Below, one piece after another: positions 1-9,151 of a stretch of 21,334 nucleotides of DNA (positions are counted from its first letter, which is position 1; every line of letters starts with the position of its first letter). The stretch is from Apostichopus californicus (lineage: Eukaryota > Echinodermata > Holothuroidea > Aspidochirotida > Stichopodidae): contig JAIPMN010029984.1 in assembly GCA_020650975.1 (NCBI GenBank), forward strand, positions 1 through 21,334, written 5' to 3'. A program made the translations under genes and the position numbers. Below the pieces are notes generated by a model. It ran no database searches. It was given only the letters and a program-made list of their open reading frames with translations, and was not told the origin of the DNA.

Positions 1-433
1 ATATATGTAAGGTTTAGTTCTCCTGTAACAATTAATGATAAGTGATGGCTTATATATAAATATATAAATATATGAAATAAATATAAAATAAATATATAAA
101 TATATGAATATGCACATGATGCATTATAATTGTTTTTTTCCCTGTTCATGCTTGTAGCAGTTGTTCATCATCTCCGTCAAAGCCTTATGATCAATGAATA
201 ATGTTTAGGCTCCTGTAACAATTAATGATGGCTTTACACGTTTATTTGGTGAATTTGCTGAATTGATTTATTTTACGAGAGAAAACTAGGCGCATTGGAG
301 GATAAAGACAAACGGGTAGGTGTTGTTGACTCTCATATGTATTCTGTAACATCGTTACCTTACAAAAGTTTGTCTTCCTTTTCTTCTATTTTGGAACAGT
401 AAATTAAGCTTTTCAAACAGTCATCGATGTATT
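1..433. other. AT-rich upstream region of the DED/B-box gene
   Basis: No gene is seen. Bases 48-112 are a TA/TAAA-rich simple tract. A roughly 30-base motif containing TCCTGTAACAATTAATGAT occurs twice in direct orientation (near 20-40 and 210-229), about 190 bases apart. Pyrimidine-rich stretches ending in AG (near 366-399 and 410-420) could be splice acceptors if the downstream gene has non-coding first exons, so the true transcription start cannot be fixed. An upstream ATG at 427 opens a 25-codon frame that ends at 504 and overlaps the main start out of frame. A perfect CRE palindrome TGACGTCA at 435-442 overlaps the main start codon. Confidence 0.5.
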
Positions 434-3400
434 ATGACGTCATCAAGCAATACTTCGCAGTTCAGACTCACCCTTCTACGTGTATCCGAAGTCTTGACAA
501 ATGAAAATGTCCAGGATTTGGCGTTTCTTTGTGAAGACATAAGTCCAGCCAGAAGGGAGCTGATTACTAACGCTAGAGAATTATTTGCTGCTTTGCAGGG
601 TCATGACCTGCTCAGCGAACGCAAGGTTAACGTACTTATCGATTGGTTGGACGAGCTTCGACTTTCAGAAGCGTCAAAGCGGCTGAAGGAGTACAGAACA
701 AGTTATCGTGAGTAATATGTGTATGCAATCTTTTGGCGTTTCATAATCTTTGTGACTGCGTGTTATTTATGTTTTACATGGCATTGTAATTCATGATGTA
801 AGTCGCTACATGATGCATTGATAAAAAGCACTGAAATCCGAAGCTTGTAACATAAATGTACCACTAGCTTCATTAAGTCTTCAAGGTTGTGTGACATGCA
901 TTTATTATTGCTTGATTCTTAATATCAACTTAATTGTGCCATTACAAAGTCACAGATCGCTCAACCGATGATTTGTTCGTGAAGCCTATACCGGCGTCCT
1001 TGCATCTAGCATAATCTTATCTTTAGTAGAGTCTATATGATTTGGCAAACTGTAAAACACTTGTATTTGGTTGAATTTGATTTATAATAGTACATATTCT
1101 CATTTTTTTCCAATTCTCATCAGATTTTATCACGAATGTTGTAAGAGGTGCAAATTTCTTTGACAAACAAGGGGGCCGTGGGGGAATTTTCACTCCCTGA
1201 AACATTACGTCCAAAGGTGTTTACTTTTATTAGGCTATATTAGGCTCACAAACGCAAAACCAATGATATCGAATATCTGCAAGGACTGCAGTTTAAAGAG
1301 TTAGAATATATTCCACAGAAATTCCCTTCCTTTTTGTGACATGTGCTCGGCATTGTAAAGTCGTTACTAGAGGAAGAGAAATACCAGGGCTTTGAAATAA
1401 ATCCCTTTAAACTTGAATTTCTCTTTCACATGTAATGTGCTGAAAACACGATACGAGAGAACAGGAATATCTGAAGAAAAAACTTGAGCAACCAGGGACC
1501 CGTCCCTATATGGCTCCTTAAATCCCCACTAAGACTCTAAGATAATTCCCACAAAAGAAATGTAGTGTAATTCCTTTTTTTTTTTGCGCTCAAAACAGCT
1601 ACAAGAACTATGATCTAAAAGTGCTACTGCAGCACCTAGGAACCCTGGACTCCCAGCCAATAAATAGTACAGTTATACTGATAAAGCAAGTTACCGATTT
1701 TCTTATTTTTGCCAATTACTTACTACAAGTCGGTCCGAAATCGTCAATAAAGTTTGTCGCAATTTTGAATTTCATGTCAAATTATTAAACTCATCAATAA
1801 ACGTTTGTCTGTCAAAAACGGGTAGGGTGAGGTAGGTTTTAGGGGGGCGGGAGGGAGTAGGACGGGTTCACTAGATTTCCTCAACTTTCCAGTGATATGC
1901 ACTTAATACTGGTGCGTTTTTGTACTCCCAAAATGCTTGCTCCACCGAACTGTTTGCTTTCGAAATAAATATGTAAATGTACTTTTACTGTATCGTTGTT
2001 GTGTAATACGTACGAGTTATGCGGTTGGCAAAATGAAACGAAAAGGTCTTCTTTCAGCGGTGTTATCAGTAATTATTTACAATTTTATGTCAAAAATCGC
2101 GTACACAATCAGGAATTTTCCATCGTTGTTTTTTATTGTTCACAGAGCATGAAGCTTCAGTTGAAAGATGTCTCGATCACGACGACCAAACCATGAAGTA
2201 CTTTTGTTTGTCTTGTAACTCCAAAATCTGCCCGGACTGTCTTTATTCTGCGCATAATCCAAAGACGAAGTGTGAGGTCATTAAATTAAGTGAAATCTCA
2301 GATCAAGTATCTAAGCATCACCAGAATCTTATCCAAGAAATAGAGGCAGCAGAAACAAGCTGTTTATCTTCTAATAATTTCTGGAAAGAAAAGAAAGATT
2401 TGCTCGAAAAAACAAGGCAAGATGCTCGAGCTACGATTAATGAGGAATTTCTTATTCGTTCAGAAAACGCAGAAAAAATCAAACGAGATCTAACACAGGA
2501 AGTAGATCGAAAAGAGGTATCTGATCAGAAACAGCTGTTGGAAGACATACATGAGATCCAAATTCTTAACAATGAATTGGAACGTTTGGCAAAGTTGAAG
2601 AAAAAGAAAACAGAGAAATCATTACATGGTCTCCAAGAGATAATCGAAGGAATGAAGAAAATCAAATTTATAAAGAACCAGCTTGATCAGCAGAATGAAA
2701 AGTTAAAGGTGAAACCTGCCGATCTCTTGTACAGGAAGATACCCAATGATGGAACATTCTGTAGTATTACAGTCAGTAAGCTGATAGGAAGTGTAATCTT
2801 GGGTCTTTTTCAGTTATTACATACATTTGATGATAGACAAACAAGTGGGGGCGTTCTGCTTATTTGTATTGATCCTGAAGATTCCAGTAAGGAACACTGG
2901 AGACATCTGGAGAAGATTGATAATCACGATGATCCTGTAGTTATGTCGAATACAGATATGTGTTATGATAATGAATATCACCCATTATTTGCTGTAGGTA
3001 ATACTGTATTCATTGTACATCCTCATGATAATGGTTATCTGTATGATTCTGTAGAATCAGTCTCATCCTTGGTGATTGATGAGGTACCTGGAGGTTCCTG
3101 GATTACCAGTATTACAGCAAATAATAAAACAAATGATCCTAACGATGAGTTTATCATCTCTACCAGCTGTGACCACTCTATTCGAGAGTACAATGTCTCC
3201 GGATCTGCTCTTAGAGTAATAGATACACGAGACTTTGTACGCTCTAAAGCTATACACAGAGTTGCTTACTGTCGTAATGTATTTGCTATCATTGGTCGAA
3301 GTCTTGATGACGTCATACTGATATATGCTGATGGTACAGTCAAGCAGTGTGGCACTTTAAGGCTTCTGTCAGCTATGTCTGGTATGTTGCCGATCGATAT

Positions 3401-3650
3401 CATCTGGACTTTTTCTCGGTGGCTGGTACTGTACATCAGTGAGGGAGTAGAGAAAGAGTGGAAGGTTGTACACTATAAGGAGTCAGGAGAGTTTGTCAGG
3501 GTGTGTGATGAAGGAACATCATCTAATGAGATGGATGTTCCTCTTTGTGTCACTCGACGTGGGAACAATGGATATGTTACTCTTGCTAATACCAATATCC
3601 GAAAATTTCAGTTTCAGAAAATAACTGGAATGACAAAGCTGCCGGTATGA
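434..3650 (+). CDS. DED - B-box - coiled-coil protein (TRIM-like, no RING), two exons
   Basis: Coding exons are 434-707 and 2146-3650. The donor CGTGAGTA and the acceptor TTGTTCACAG join phase 1 to phase 1 (C + AG gives Gln92), for about 592 residues. Residues about 10-85 match the death effector domain: the FxxLL helix 1, the DLAFLCED block that corresponds to FKFLC-type helix 2, and the LF..L and L..LL helices. Residues 100-134 are a B-box 2 zinc finger with ligands C100, H103, C112, C115, C120, C123, H128 and probably C134. Residues about 140-279 are a long charged coiled coil. Residues about 285-592 look like beta-rich blade repeats (for example SCDHSIREYNVSG), compatible with a degenerate WD/NHL-type propeller, but I cannot assign the family. 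There is no RING finger; the DED occupies its place. DED proteins act in caspase-8/FADD-type signalling and B-box/coiled-coil modules oligomerise, so a cytosolic immune or cell-death adaptor is inferred. The start at 434 has A at -3 and sits nine residues before the DED. Confidence 0.85.
708..2145 (+). other. intron 1 of the DED/B-box gene
   Basis: It runs from GTGAGTAATA to a pyrimidine-rich TTTTTTATTGTTCACAG. Phase is preserved across it (1/2 split codon). The alternative acceptor AG two bases downstream would shift the frame, so 2145 is preferred. The interior holds no convincing additional exon. There is a G-rich patch near 1832-1855. The short open frames inside it are chance. Confidence 0.8.
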
Positions 3651-4300
3651 TATTTTCATTTTAAAAACTAGATCTGTACCGTTCGAATTCTGGTAATTAA
3701 GTTATTAGAAAAGATTTGTATAGTTATTAACTTGAATTAGCCTACTGAATCATACCTAATAGTCATTTGCAAGTTATTGTCACAGTTATTTAGATCATTT
3801 GAATTCTATATTATTTCTAGATTTTGGTATTTTAAACTCTTAAGTTGTTGTTGGTATTAGACCCATTTATTGATTTATTGATTAATTGTTATTTTATTGC
3901 CGTTGTAACTTTGTTTGTCTGCTTAAATCACGTACAAATCATTCCGCTGTAAAATTATGAAAATACGATGCAGCAATGCAAAACTTTTATACCGTATCTA
4001 AAAGAAGAGAAAAAAAGCTATCAATTTTGTATCATTTATTTATGTTCCAATGTATGATACTTTTCTAAACACTTTATCCATTTAACGTTGTTCCCTGTAA
4101 GGTGTTGCAAATGTTATTATCAAACACTCTCTATCTATATCTGTGTAGATTATTATAACAAGTCGCTCACCATTCTTATTTAATGACTTAAGAAAACCTT
4201 TAGATTTTTTCATTCTTTTTAGCGTTTGTTTAAGTATCAATTAAAGATGTTGTTTTTTAATCTTCAATCTGTGTGTATATTCTAAATTGCATGCTGTTTA
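3651..4300 (+). other. probable 3' UTR and end of the DED/B-box gene
   Basis: Non-coding AT-rich sequence follows the TGA stop. I see no AATAAA before 4245. The variant poly(A) signal ATTAAA at 4240-4245, followed by a T-rich stretch, is the best candidate for the transcript end. A GTATGA right at the stop codon could in principle act as a donor for a longer isoform, but there is no supporting downstream exon. Confidence 0.4.
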
Positions 4301-5154
4301 ATTGTATGCAGGGTATATTCATCTGGTTTATTTATTGTAACGCCTTGATTTAGGCAGTGTAATGAAGTAATAGCGATATGTTTGCGCTCGCCAATCTGCA
4401 GCTAAAATACAAGAACAAATAATCGGGAAAATGTACGAAGTCGCGCTAATCGACAGAGTAGCGGTTCAAAGTAGCAGCGAGGTACTGTATATATGCTTAG
4501 GACTTGCGCATAACTAGTTACTGTATAGTATAATGTCTAGTACTAGAGGACCCATTTTGTGATAGAGCCAAGCTATCTTTGTAGTTCTTTTTGTAGATGT
4601 TTTTATTTTTATCTGTTTGAGACACCACAGTAGGCCTAGCTGCTTATTTATGAGTATGTGACTTCTTTTGTACACAGACTGTCTTCTTTTATATTCTTTC
4701 TTATTCATGCCACTTATAAATATGGGATACTATTTTCTTCTTTAATCTTTTCCAGCTGATGAGCTTGGTGGTTCGATTGTACACGGAACAAACGTAATGG
4801 TATTACTTAGCTTAAGGATATTATTTCAGAATGAAATTCAGTATGGTATCTGGACAATAATTTTCATAGTATACTTACCAATCAATGATTACCAATGATC
4901 TACTGTACCAAGGGTAATGTAATGATTTTGAAATAGTAAAATTATCCGAACAACATGTACGTCAACAAATGATTAAGCAAAAGAAAATCTTGTTTGATAC
5001 CTTTCTAAATACGTTTAATAACATCCTAGTACCAACAACGTTCCTCTGATTATCCTCTGTCAGACGTTGAGAGAATAAATTGCCCCAATTAAACTAAAAA
5101 GATAAAAATTAATTAACAATTAATGGATTTTGTTTATCTAAAACCGGTACATTA
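4301..5154. other. intergenic, no recognisable feature
   Basis: AT-rich sequence with stops in all frames. Nothing was identified on either strand. Confidence 0.6.
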
Positions 5155-5560
5155 AACGTAGAGACAGAACCTTATTCATACACTTCGAGTGAGCATGGTG
5201 GGCTTACTGTTGATATTATCATTATTATTGCTATTTTTGTTGGAAGTTGCGATGTAAGTCTAAGAGTACCGAACAAATAAAGTTGACAGAGATAATGTAA
5301 TTGTTATATCTGGAGGTTCTTTAACTCTCTCTGCTTCATAATGACAAATCACACAGAACTTGCCGGATCAACCCAAAAGATAACGCGATATCCCTGTTAT
5401 TGGGCATTCCTGTTATCTTTTAGCAGACCTGAATCACTTTAACAACAGCGAATAAACGTTCAAGGATAGAGAAGCCAACCATTTGCAATGGTGATAGAGA
5501 TACATAAGATGACACAACTCACAACTACCACAAATATTGTTACATATAGATAAATAGGTC
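5155..5560 (+). repeat. diverged interspersed repeat, copy 1
   Basis: This region aligns collinearly with 7310-7710 in the same orientation. Shared anchors include TGTAAGTCTAAGAGTACCGA against TGTAAGTCTAATAGTACCGA, GAACTTGCCGGA in both, GAGAAGCCAA against GCGAAGCCAA, and TGATAGAGATA in both. Similarity is patchy with many indels, so the duplication is old. No coding frame, terminal inverted repeat or target duplication was seen, so the family is unknown: it may be a non-coding transposon relic or a segmental duplication. The boundaries are approximate. Confidence 0.7.
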
Positions 5561-5624
5561 AGGCAGATAACACGGTTTTAATGCTCCTTCACACTGAAGC
5601 ATGAAGTGTGTAACAAAATAGAAA

Positions 5625-5975
5625 TATGACCACATCGAACCAAAACTGTTTAAAGTTTTTACAGGTTCAAATATAATATGACCACATCTAACCAAAACTG
5701 TGTGAAGTTATTACAGGTTCGAATATTAGTATGACCACATCAAACCAAAACTGTTTGAAATTTTTACAGGTTCAAATATAATATGACCACATCGAACCAA
5801 AACTGTGTGAAGTTATTACAGGTTCAAATATAAGTATGACCACATCGAACCAAAACTGTGTGAAGTTATTACAGGTTCAAATATAAGTATGACCACATCG
5901 AACCAAAACTGTGTGAAGTTATTACAGGTTTAAATATAAGTATGACCACATCGAACCAAAACTGTGTGAAGTTTT
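5625..5975. repeat. 53-bp minisatellite, about 6.7 copies
   Basis: Units begin with TATGACCACATC at 5625, 5677, 5730, 5782, 5835, 5888 and 5941, with spacings of 52, 53, 52, 53, 53 and 53. Two unit types are visible. Type A (copies 1 and 3) has CTGTTT(A/G)AA(G/A)TTTTTAC and is 52 bp. Type B (copies 2, 4, 5, 6, and part of 7) has CTGTGTGAAGTTATTAC and is 53 bp. The A-B-A-B start suggests an ancestral dimer, later followed by amplification of B. Copies 4-6 are almost identical, so the latest expansion is recent. Confidence 0.95.
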
Positions 5976-6434
5976 ACCGGCTCTCTTTGTTAATTACAAT
6001 AATGTATTGATTGTCGATTGTTTTAGAGGTGGGATTTAGCCAATATTCAATCTTACACCTGTCCTTATACTGTTGATATCAACGTTCATACTGTGTACAA
6101 ACATATTGAAAAGATTTAAGAAAGGAAGAGGAATAAATAAGAGAAATATAATATTTTCAAATAAGCAAATCAAGAAGACTACGTCACAAGGGTGATACCC
6201 TTAGATATAATACCACAGGACAGTAAAATTATAACATCGTTGAACATGTCACCAAGAAATATAAAATAATACACTAAGTATAAGTCCGTGGTAGGCTCAG
6301 GCAGCCTTCTTCTGTTACCAAAACCCCACATTCTTTATCTTTCATTCCTCGGGCTATTGGAATTCATAAACGTTAGGTTGTCTTTCTTACCTATTCTGTA
6401 CAGCCTGATGCTTTTCATGTTGTATTTATTTTCA
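5976..6434. other. intergenic, no recognisable feature
   Basis: AT-rich sequence between the minisatellite and the fold-back element. No coding or RNA signal was seen. Confidence 0.5.
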
Positions 6435-6702
6435 CCGATACACACAGAGAACACAGTTACCACTGTAAATCGTAAAGTTGTGTACCACAGTAAAAACTGG
6501 ATTACAGTAAGAACTGAAGATATGTGTAATTTCAACAAATCCAGTTTGATGCATTTGTTGTGATTACACATATCCTGAGTTCTTACTGTAAACTTAATAG
6601 CACATGCTTCCGGTTCATCAGATTTGTCAGCACGATCCAGTATTTACTGTGGTACCAAACTTTAAGATTAACAGTAGTTACTGTAATCTCTGTGTAAATC
6701 GG
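6435..6702. mobile_element. 268-bp fold-back (MITE-like) element
   Basis: Almost the whole interval is one imperfect palindrome. The left end, CCGATACACACAGAGA, matches the reverse complement of the right end (CCGATTTACACAGAGA). The pairing continues inward through ACAGT(T/A)AC(C/T)ACTGT, TAAAGTT, TACCACAGTAAA(A/T)ACTGG and TTACAGTAAGAACT to GATATGTGTAAT. The apex is CAACAAAT (6533-6540) paired with ATTTGTTG (6553-6560). The right arm carries about 44 extra bases. No clear target-site duplication is visible, so the superfamily is unknown. The open frames on both strands here are by-products of the palindrome. Confidence 0.8.
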
Positions 6703-7309
6703 CTGTTAGTTTTAGTTCTACTTCTTATTCTTTTATGTTTTATTGCCTTGCGAGCACTGTAGTTACCTTAAAAGGATTAATAACGTTATTCTTACTCTTA
6801 ATAAGAAACATGGTAACGAACACTGTGTCGACTTCACGTATCGTGAACTGGTCAGTATAAGAGGGATATACAATTAATCAACAACCGTTAATGATCCTGG
6901 TAGGGATGCCTGTTATGAACAGCGCCCTAAACTTATTTGGACTCCACTTTGGAGAGTTTTTGTTAAATGCCTCTTGGTATAAATAAATTACCCGAGATGT
7001 TTCATCAATATCGATACTTATTACATCAGTAATACCGTTTAAGATTTTCCATTTTTTTATATTTCAGCGTGAAGAACATATTGTATTTGCCTCTAAACGT
7101 CACGTGCCACAATTTTGTGAAATGCAGACACCAAACGAGCCCTTTCTCGTAAAATGAGAAGTTCCCCTGTTTGGCAATAAAGAGATTATCTTTTGTATGC
7201 AATTAACAGTATCCATTTGGAATTGAATAAGTTTAGTGAAAACAATCAATAAAATGAGATTATTAAGTGCCCTTTTGTTTAAAAAAAAAACATTAACAAA
7301 TACTGAAAT
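6703..7309. other. intergenic, no recognisable feature
   Basis: AT-rich sequence. No gene or clear repeat was seen. Confidence 0.5.
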
Positions 7310-7710
7310 ATATGTGGTACGGAGACAGAGGCTCAAAATTACACCGCGCGTGAGCCTTTTGGTCTAACTGTTGAAAATTATACTTATTAATATAAGTTTT
7401 ATTGTAGATTACTATGTAAGTCTAATAGTACCGAACTTATTAAGTTGAAAGATACAATTAATTATGGAGTTTCTTTTCTTGTCTCAGCTTTAAAAGGACA
7501 ATCATTACTGAACTTGCCGGAGAAATCAAAATATACCTAACACTTTTTACCATTTGTTTTCATTTCGGAGAACTGAGGAACATTTCATTATTAACAACAA
7601 TCAACACTGAAGGAGAGCGAAGCCAAACATCCCCATTGGTCTACCTGATAGAGATATTTGCGAAAGATTACAAATCTTCCCGAAACAGCCACGAAAATAT
7701 TAAATATCTC
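7310..7710 (+). repeat. diverged interspersed repeat, copy 2
   Basis: This is the same-orientation partner of 5155-5560. It starts around GGTACGGAGACAGAGGCT (copy 1: GGTAC...GAGACAGAACCT) and can be followed through GCGTGAGC, TGTAAGTCTAATAGTACCGA, GAACTTGCCGGA, GAGCGAAGCCAA and CTGATAGAGATA to GCCACGAAAATATTAAATAT. The 53-bp minisatellite that follows copy 1 has no counterpart here. Confidence 0.7.
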
Positions 7711-8044
7711 TTTTTTCCAATATACTAATTACTTTTTTAAACATTGGAAGTGGGAGAAATGACCTCAATTACAGATCGTCAAATTGCATACTAAAGAAAA
7801 AGAAAAATGAAACTTTCACCTCAAGTATTTTATCGTAAATGATGAAATTAATCCGTTAAGTTCAAATAGGGGGTGGGACAGTGTGACGTAATAAGAAATT
7901 TGAATCAAGTCGTGTTGAATAAGAGTTTTGACAAATTTTAAGAAACAGTTCATTGAAGGTTATCTTTTATCTGTTCACCTAAAATAAGAATAAAGACATC
8001 TTTGTACCTACAAAACGCGAAAAAAAGAGAAAAAATATATGCAA
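7711..8044. other. intergenic, downstream of the 7SL RNA gene
   Basis: AT-rich DNA. Read on the minus strand it begins with the T-runs that would stop RNA polymerase III after the 7SL gene (TTTT at 8043-8046 and a longer run near 8025-8035). No other feature was seen. Confidence 0.5.
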
Positions 8045-8344
8045 AAGGAAGCATGTCTCGCTGTATTGTCCGAGCTGCTGGCCGCCTGCTATTCACTGGC
8101 GCAATCCCATTACTGTTCCACACGGGGACTTTTGCCTGCTGCGTTCCCGCCCTGGGCCGATTCGCCCCTCCTTAGACAACCTGGAACGCCATACCTCCGT
8201 ACGGAAATCCATGTTGATGCGGAACTTAACGTGGACGCCTGATCGCCATAGCATCGACGACCATCAGTGGTCTCGAACTCAAACAATCCAACACTTCCGA
8301 CCTCCAAGTAGCTGGATTACAAGCGCACGCCACAACGCTCAGTC
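8045..8344 (-). ncRNA. RN7SL: 7SL (SRP) RNA, full length
   Basis: Read on the minus strand, the roughly 300 bases align end to end with animal SRP RNA (human about 300). The Alu domain starts at GACTGAGCGTTGTGGCGTGC and contains the SRP9/14-binding TGTAAT, then CCAGCTAC. The S domain has CTATGGCGATCAGGCGTCC, TAAGTTCCGCATCAACATGG, CCAGGTTGTCTAAGGAGGGG, CGGCCCAGG, and the SRP54-binding domain IV core GGAAC..AGCAGG, followed by CAGTAATGGGAT and GTGAATAGC. The 3' Alu strand ends in AGCGAGACATGCTTCC before TTTT. The RNA scaffolds the signal recognition particle, which targets secretory proteins to the ER. Full length, an intact core and no A-rich tail or target duplication argue for a genuine gene or recent gene copy rather than an Alu-like SINE. 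Open frames across it are spurious. Confidence 0.94.
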
Positions 8345-8456
8345 GATAAATAAGCTATGGAAATAAACTAATAACAACCATATAATATACCTCTAAATGA
8401 ATATTCATCCCGAAATTTAAATTTGTACCTATGATGAAAGGAAAGAGTTCGTTTGT
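8299..8456 (-). repeat. 158-bp tandem duplication, copy A (7SL 5' end plus promoter)
   Basis: It comprises the first 46 nt of the full-length 7SL gene (8299-8344) and 112 nt of upstream sequence (8345-8456). It is directly followed by copy B. In the upstream part the palindrome ATGAATATTCAT (8397-8408) lies at -53 to -64 relative to the 7SL 5' end, the usual distance of a snRNA-type proximal sequence element. An A/T-rich block (8356-8375) sits at about -12 to -31. Confidence 0.88.
8397..8408 (-). promoter_or_regulatory. PSE-like palindrome upstream of 7SL
   Basis: ATGAATATTCAT lies at -53 to -64 from the 7SL start. It is conserved in both duplicate copies within a larger identical 16-base block, TAAATGAATATTCATC. 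Position and conservation suggest an external promoter element; no factor is known to me for it. Confidence 0.5.
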
Positions 8457-8615
8457 GACCTCCGAGTAGCTGGATTACAAGCGCATGCCACAACGCTCAG
8501 TCGCTTAATTAGCCATAGAAATAAAATAATAACAACCACATAAATACAGCTTAAATGAATATTCATCACGTCACTTAAATTTGAACCAATGAAAAGAAGG
8601 AAAGAGTTAATTTGT
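8457..8615 (-). repeat. 158-bp tandem duplication, copy B (truncated 7SL head plus promoter)
   Basis: The 7SL head at 8457-8502 is cut after 46 nt. Its 112-113 nt upstream region repeats copy A at a period of 158 bases. By hand count the heads differ at 2 of 46 positions, and the upstream parts at about 26 of 112 plus one gap. The 16-base block containing ATGAATATTCAT (8555-8566, again -53 to -64) is unchanged. The edge shares TTTGTGA with the other end of the unit, as expected for a microhomology-mediated tandem duplication. No TTTT lies between this head and the real 7SL gene, so transcripts started here could read through. Confidence 0.85.
8566..8573 (-). promoter_or_regulatory. CRE/ATF-like site in the duplicated promoter
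   Basis: TGACGTGA (minus strand) matches 7 of 8 bases of the CRE consensus and lies at -64 to -71 of the truncated copy. Mammalian 7SL genes use an ATF/CRE site at around -50. The corresponding position of the full-length gene reads CCCGAAAT, so the site is absent there. Confidence 0.35.
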
Positions 8616-9012
8616 GAGCGGGTACGTTTTAACAAACGTCAGGATAGACACACAAGCACTGGTAGCAGAATGTCTGGAAACTTGCAGGTACAGAGACTCA
8701 TCACACAGTCGCTATCAGAAAACTGTCGTGAAGATTTTCTTCAGAAATCAGGCTACCTGAAACTTAGAAACAATCTGTTTGTTGAATACAAATCATGCAT
8801 TAATTCCTCATCAATATGATGTACCCATGTTCAAAGTACATGAACCCATCTGTTTTGCATGGAATAGTGCCATGTGGCCTTGTTCGTCGTTTAGGCGATC
8901 CCCCTATTTGAAGTTGTTTGGGTTAACCGAAAACACTGTTTGAGAAATTCCCAAAAGTGCATACACCTTGATTTAATGCGAGAGATATGTGTTCTTTAAA
9001 GAAAAGATTGAG
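8616..9012. other. intergenic between 7SL and the U2-like element
   Basis: No gene was recognised. The open frame that crosses it starts inside the duplicated 7SL promoter and resembles nothing known to me. Confidence 0.5.
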
Positions 9013-9031
9013 CCTGGGCACGAAAACCAAA
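9013..9031 (-). repeat. inverted 19-bp copy of the U2-headed element's 3' part
   Basis: CCTGGGCACGAAAACCAAA is the exact reverse complement of 9295-9313. Adjacent sequence on the minus strand (CTTTTCTTTAAAGAA) also resembles the downstream flank of the element (CTTTTCTTAAAAAGC), so this is probably a small inverted fragment of the same family. Confidence 0.75.
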
Positions 9032-9151
9032 TTATTTATTCACTCTCAAGATTAGTTCGGCTTTATGGTTTGCCGGTTACATATAAAGACTGTACTAAAC
9101 TTTAGATGAACTTAAAGTTAATTGACTCTTAAGTGATCAGGCTATAGAATG

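Noticed and set aside
6288-6571. Facing open frames of 91 and 78 codons
   Set aside because: They arise from the fold-back palindrome and its flank; the two translations reflect the same inverted repeat.
8039-8307. Overlapping open frames on both strands (67 and 65 codons)
   Set aside because: They lie within the 7SL RNA gene, whose conserved RNA sequence explains the region.
8045-8344. Alu-like SINE
   Set aside because: The sequence spans the complete SRP RNA including the S domain, has no A-rich tail or target duplication, and is not limited to an Alu domain.
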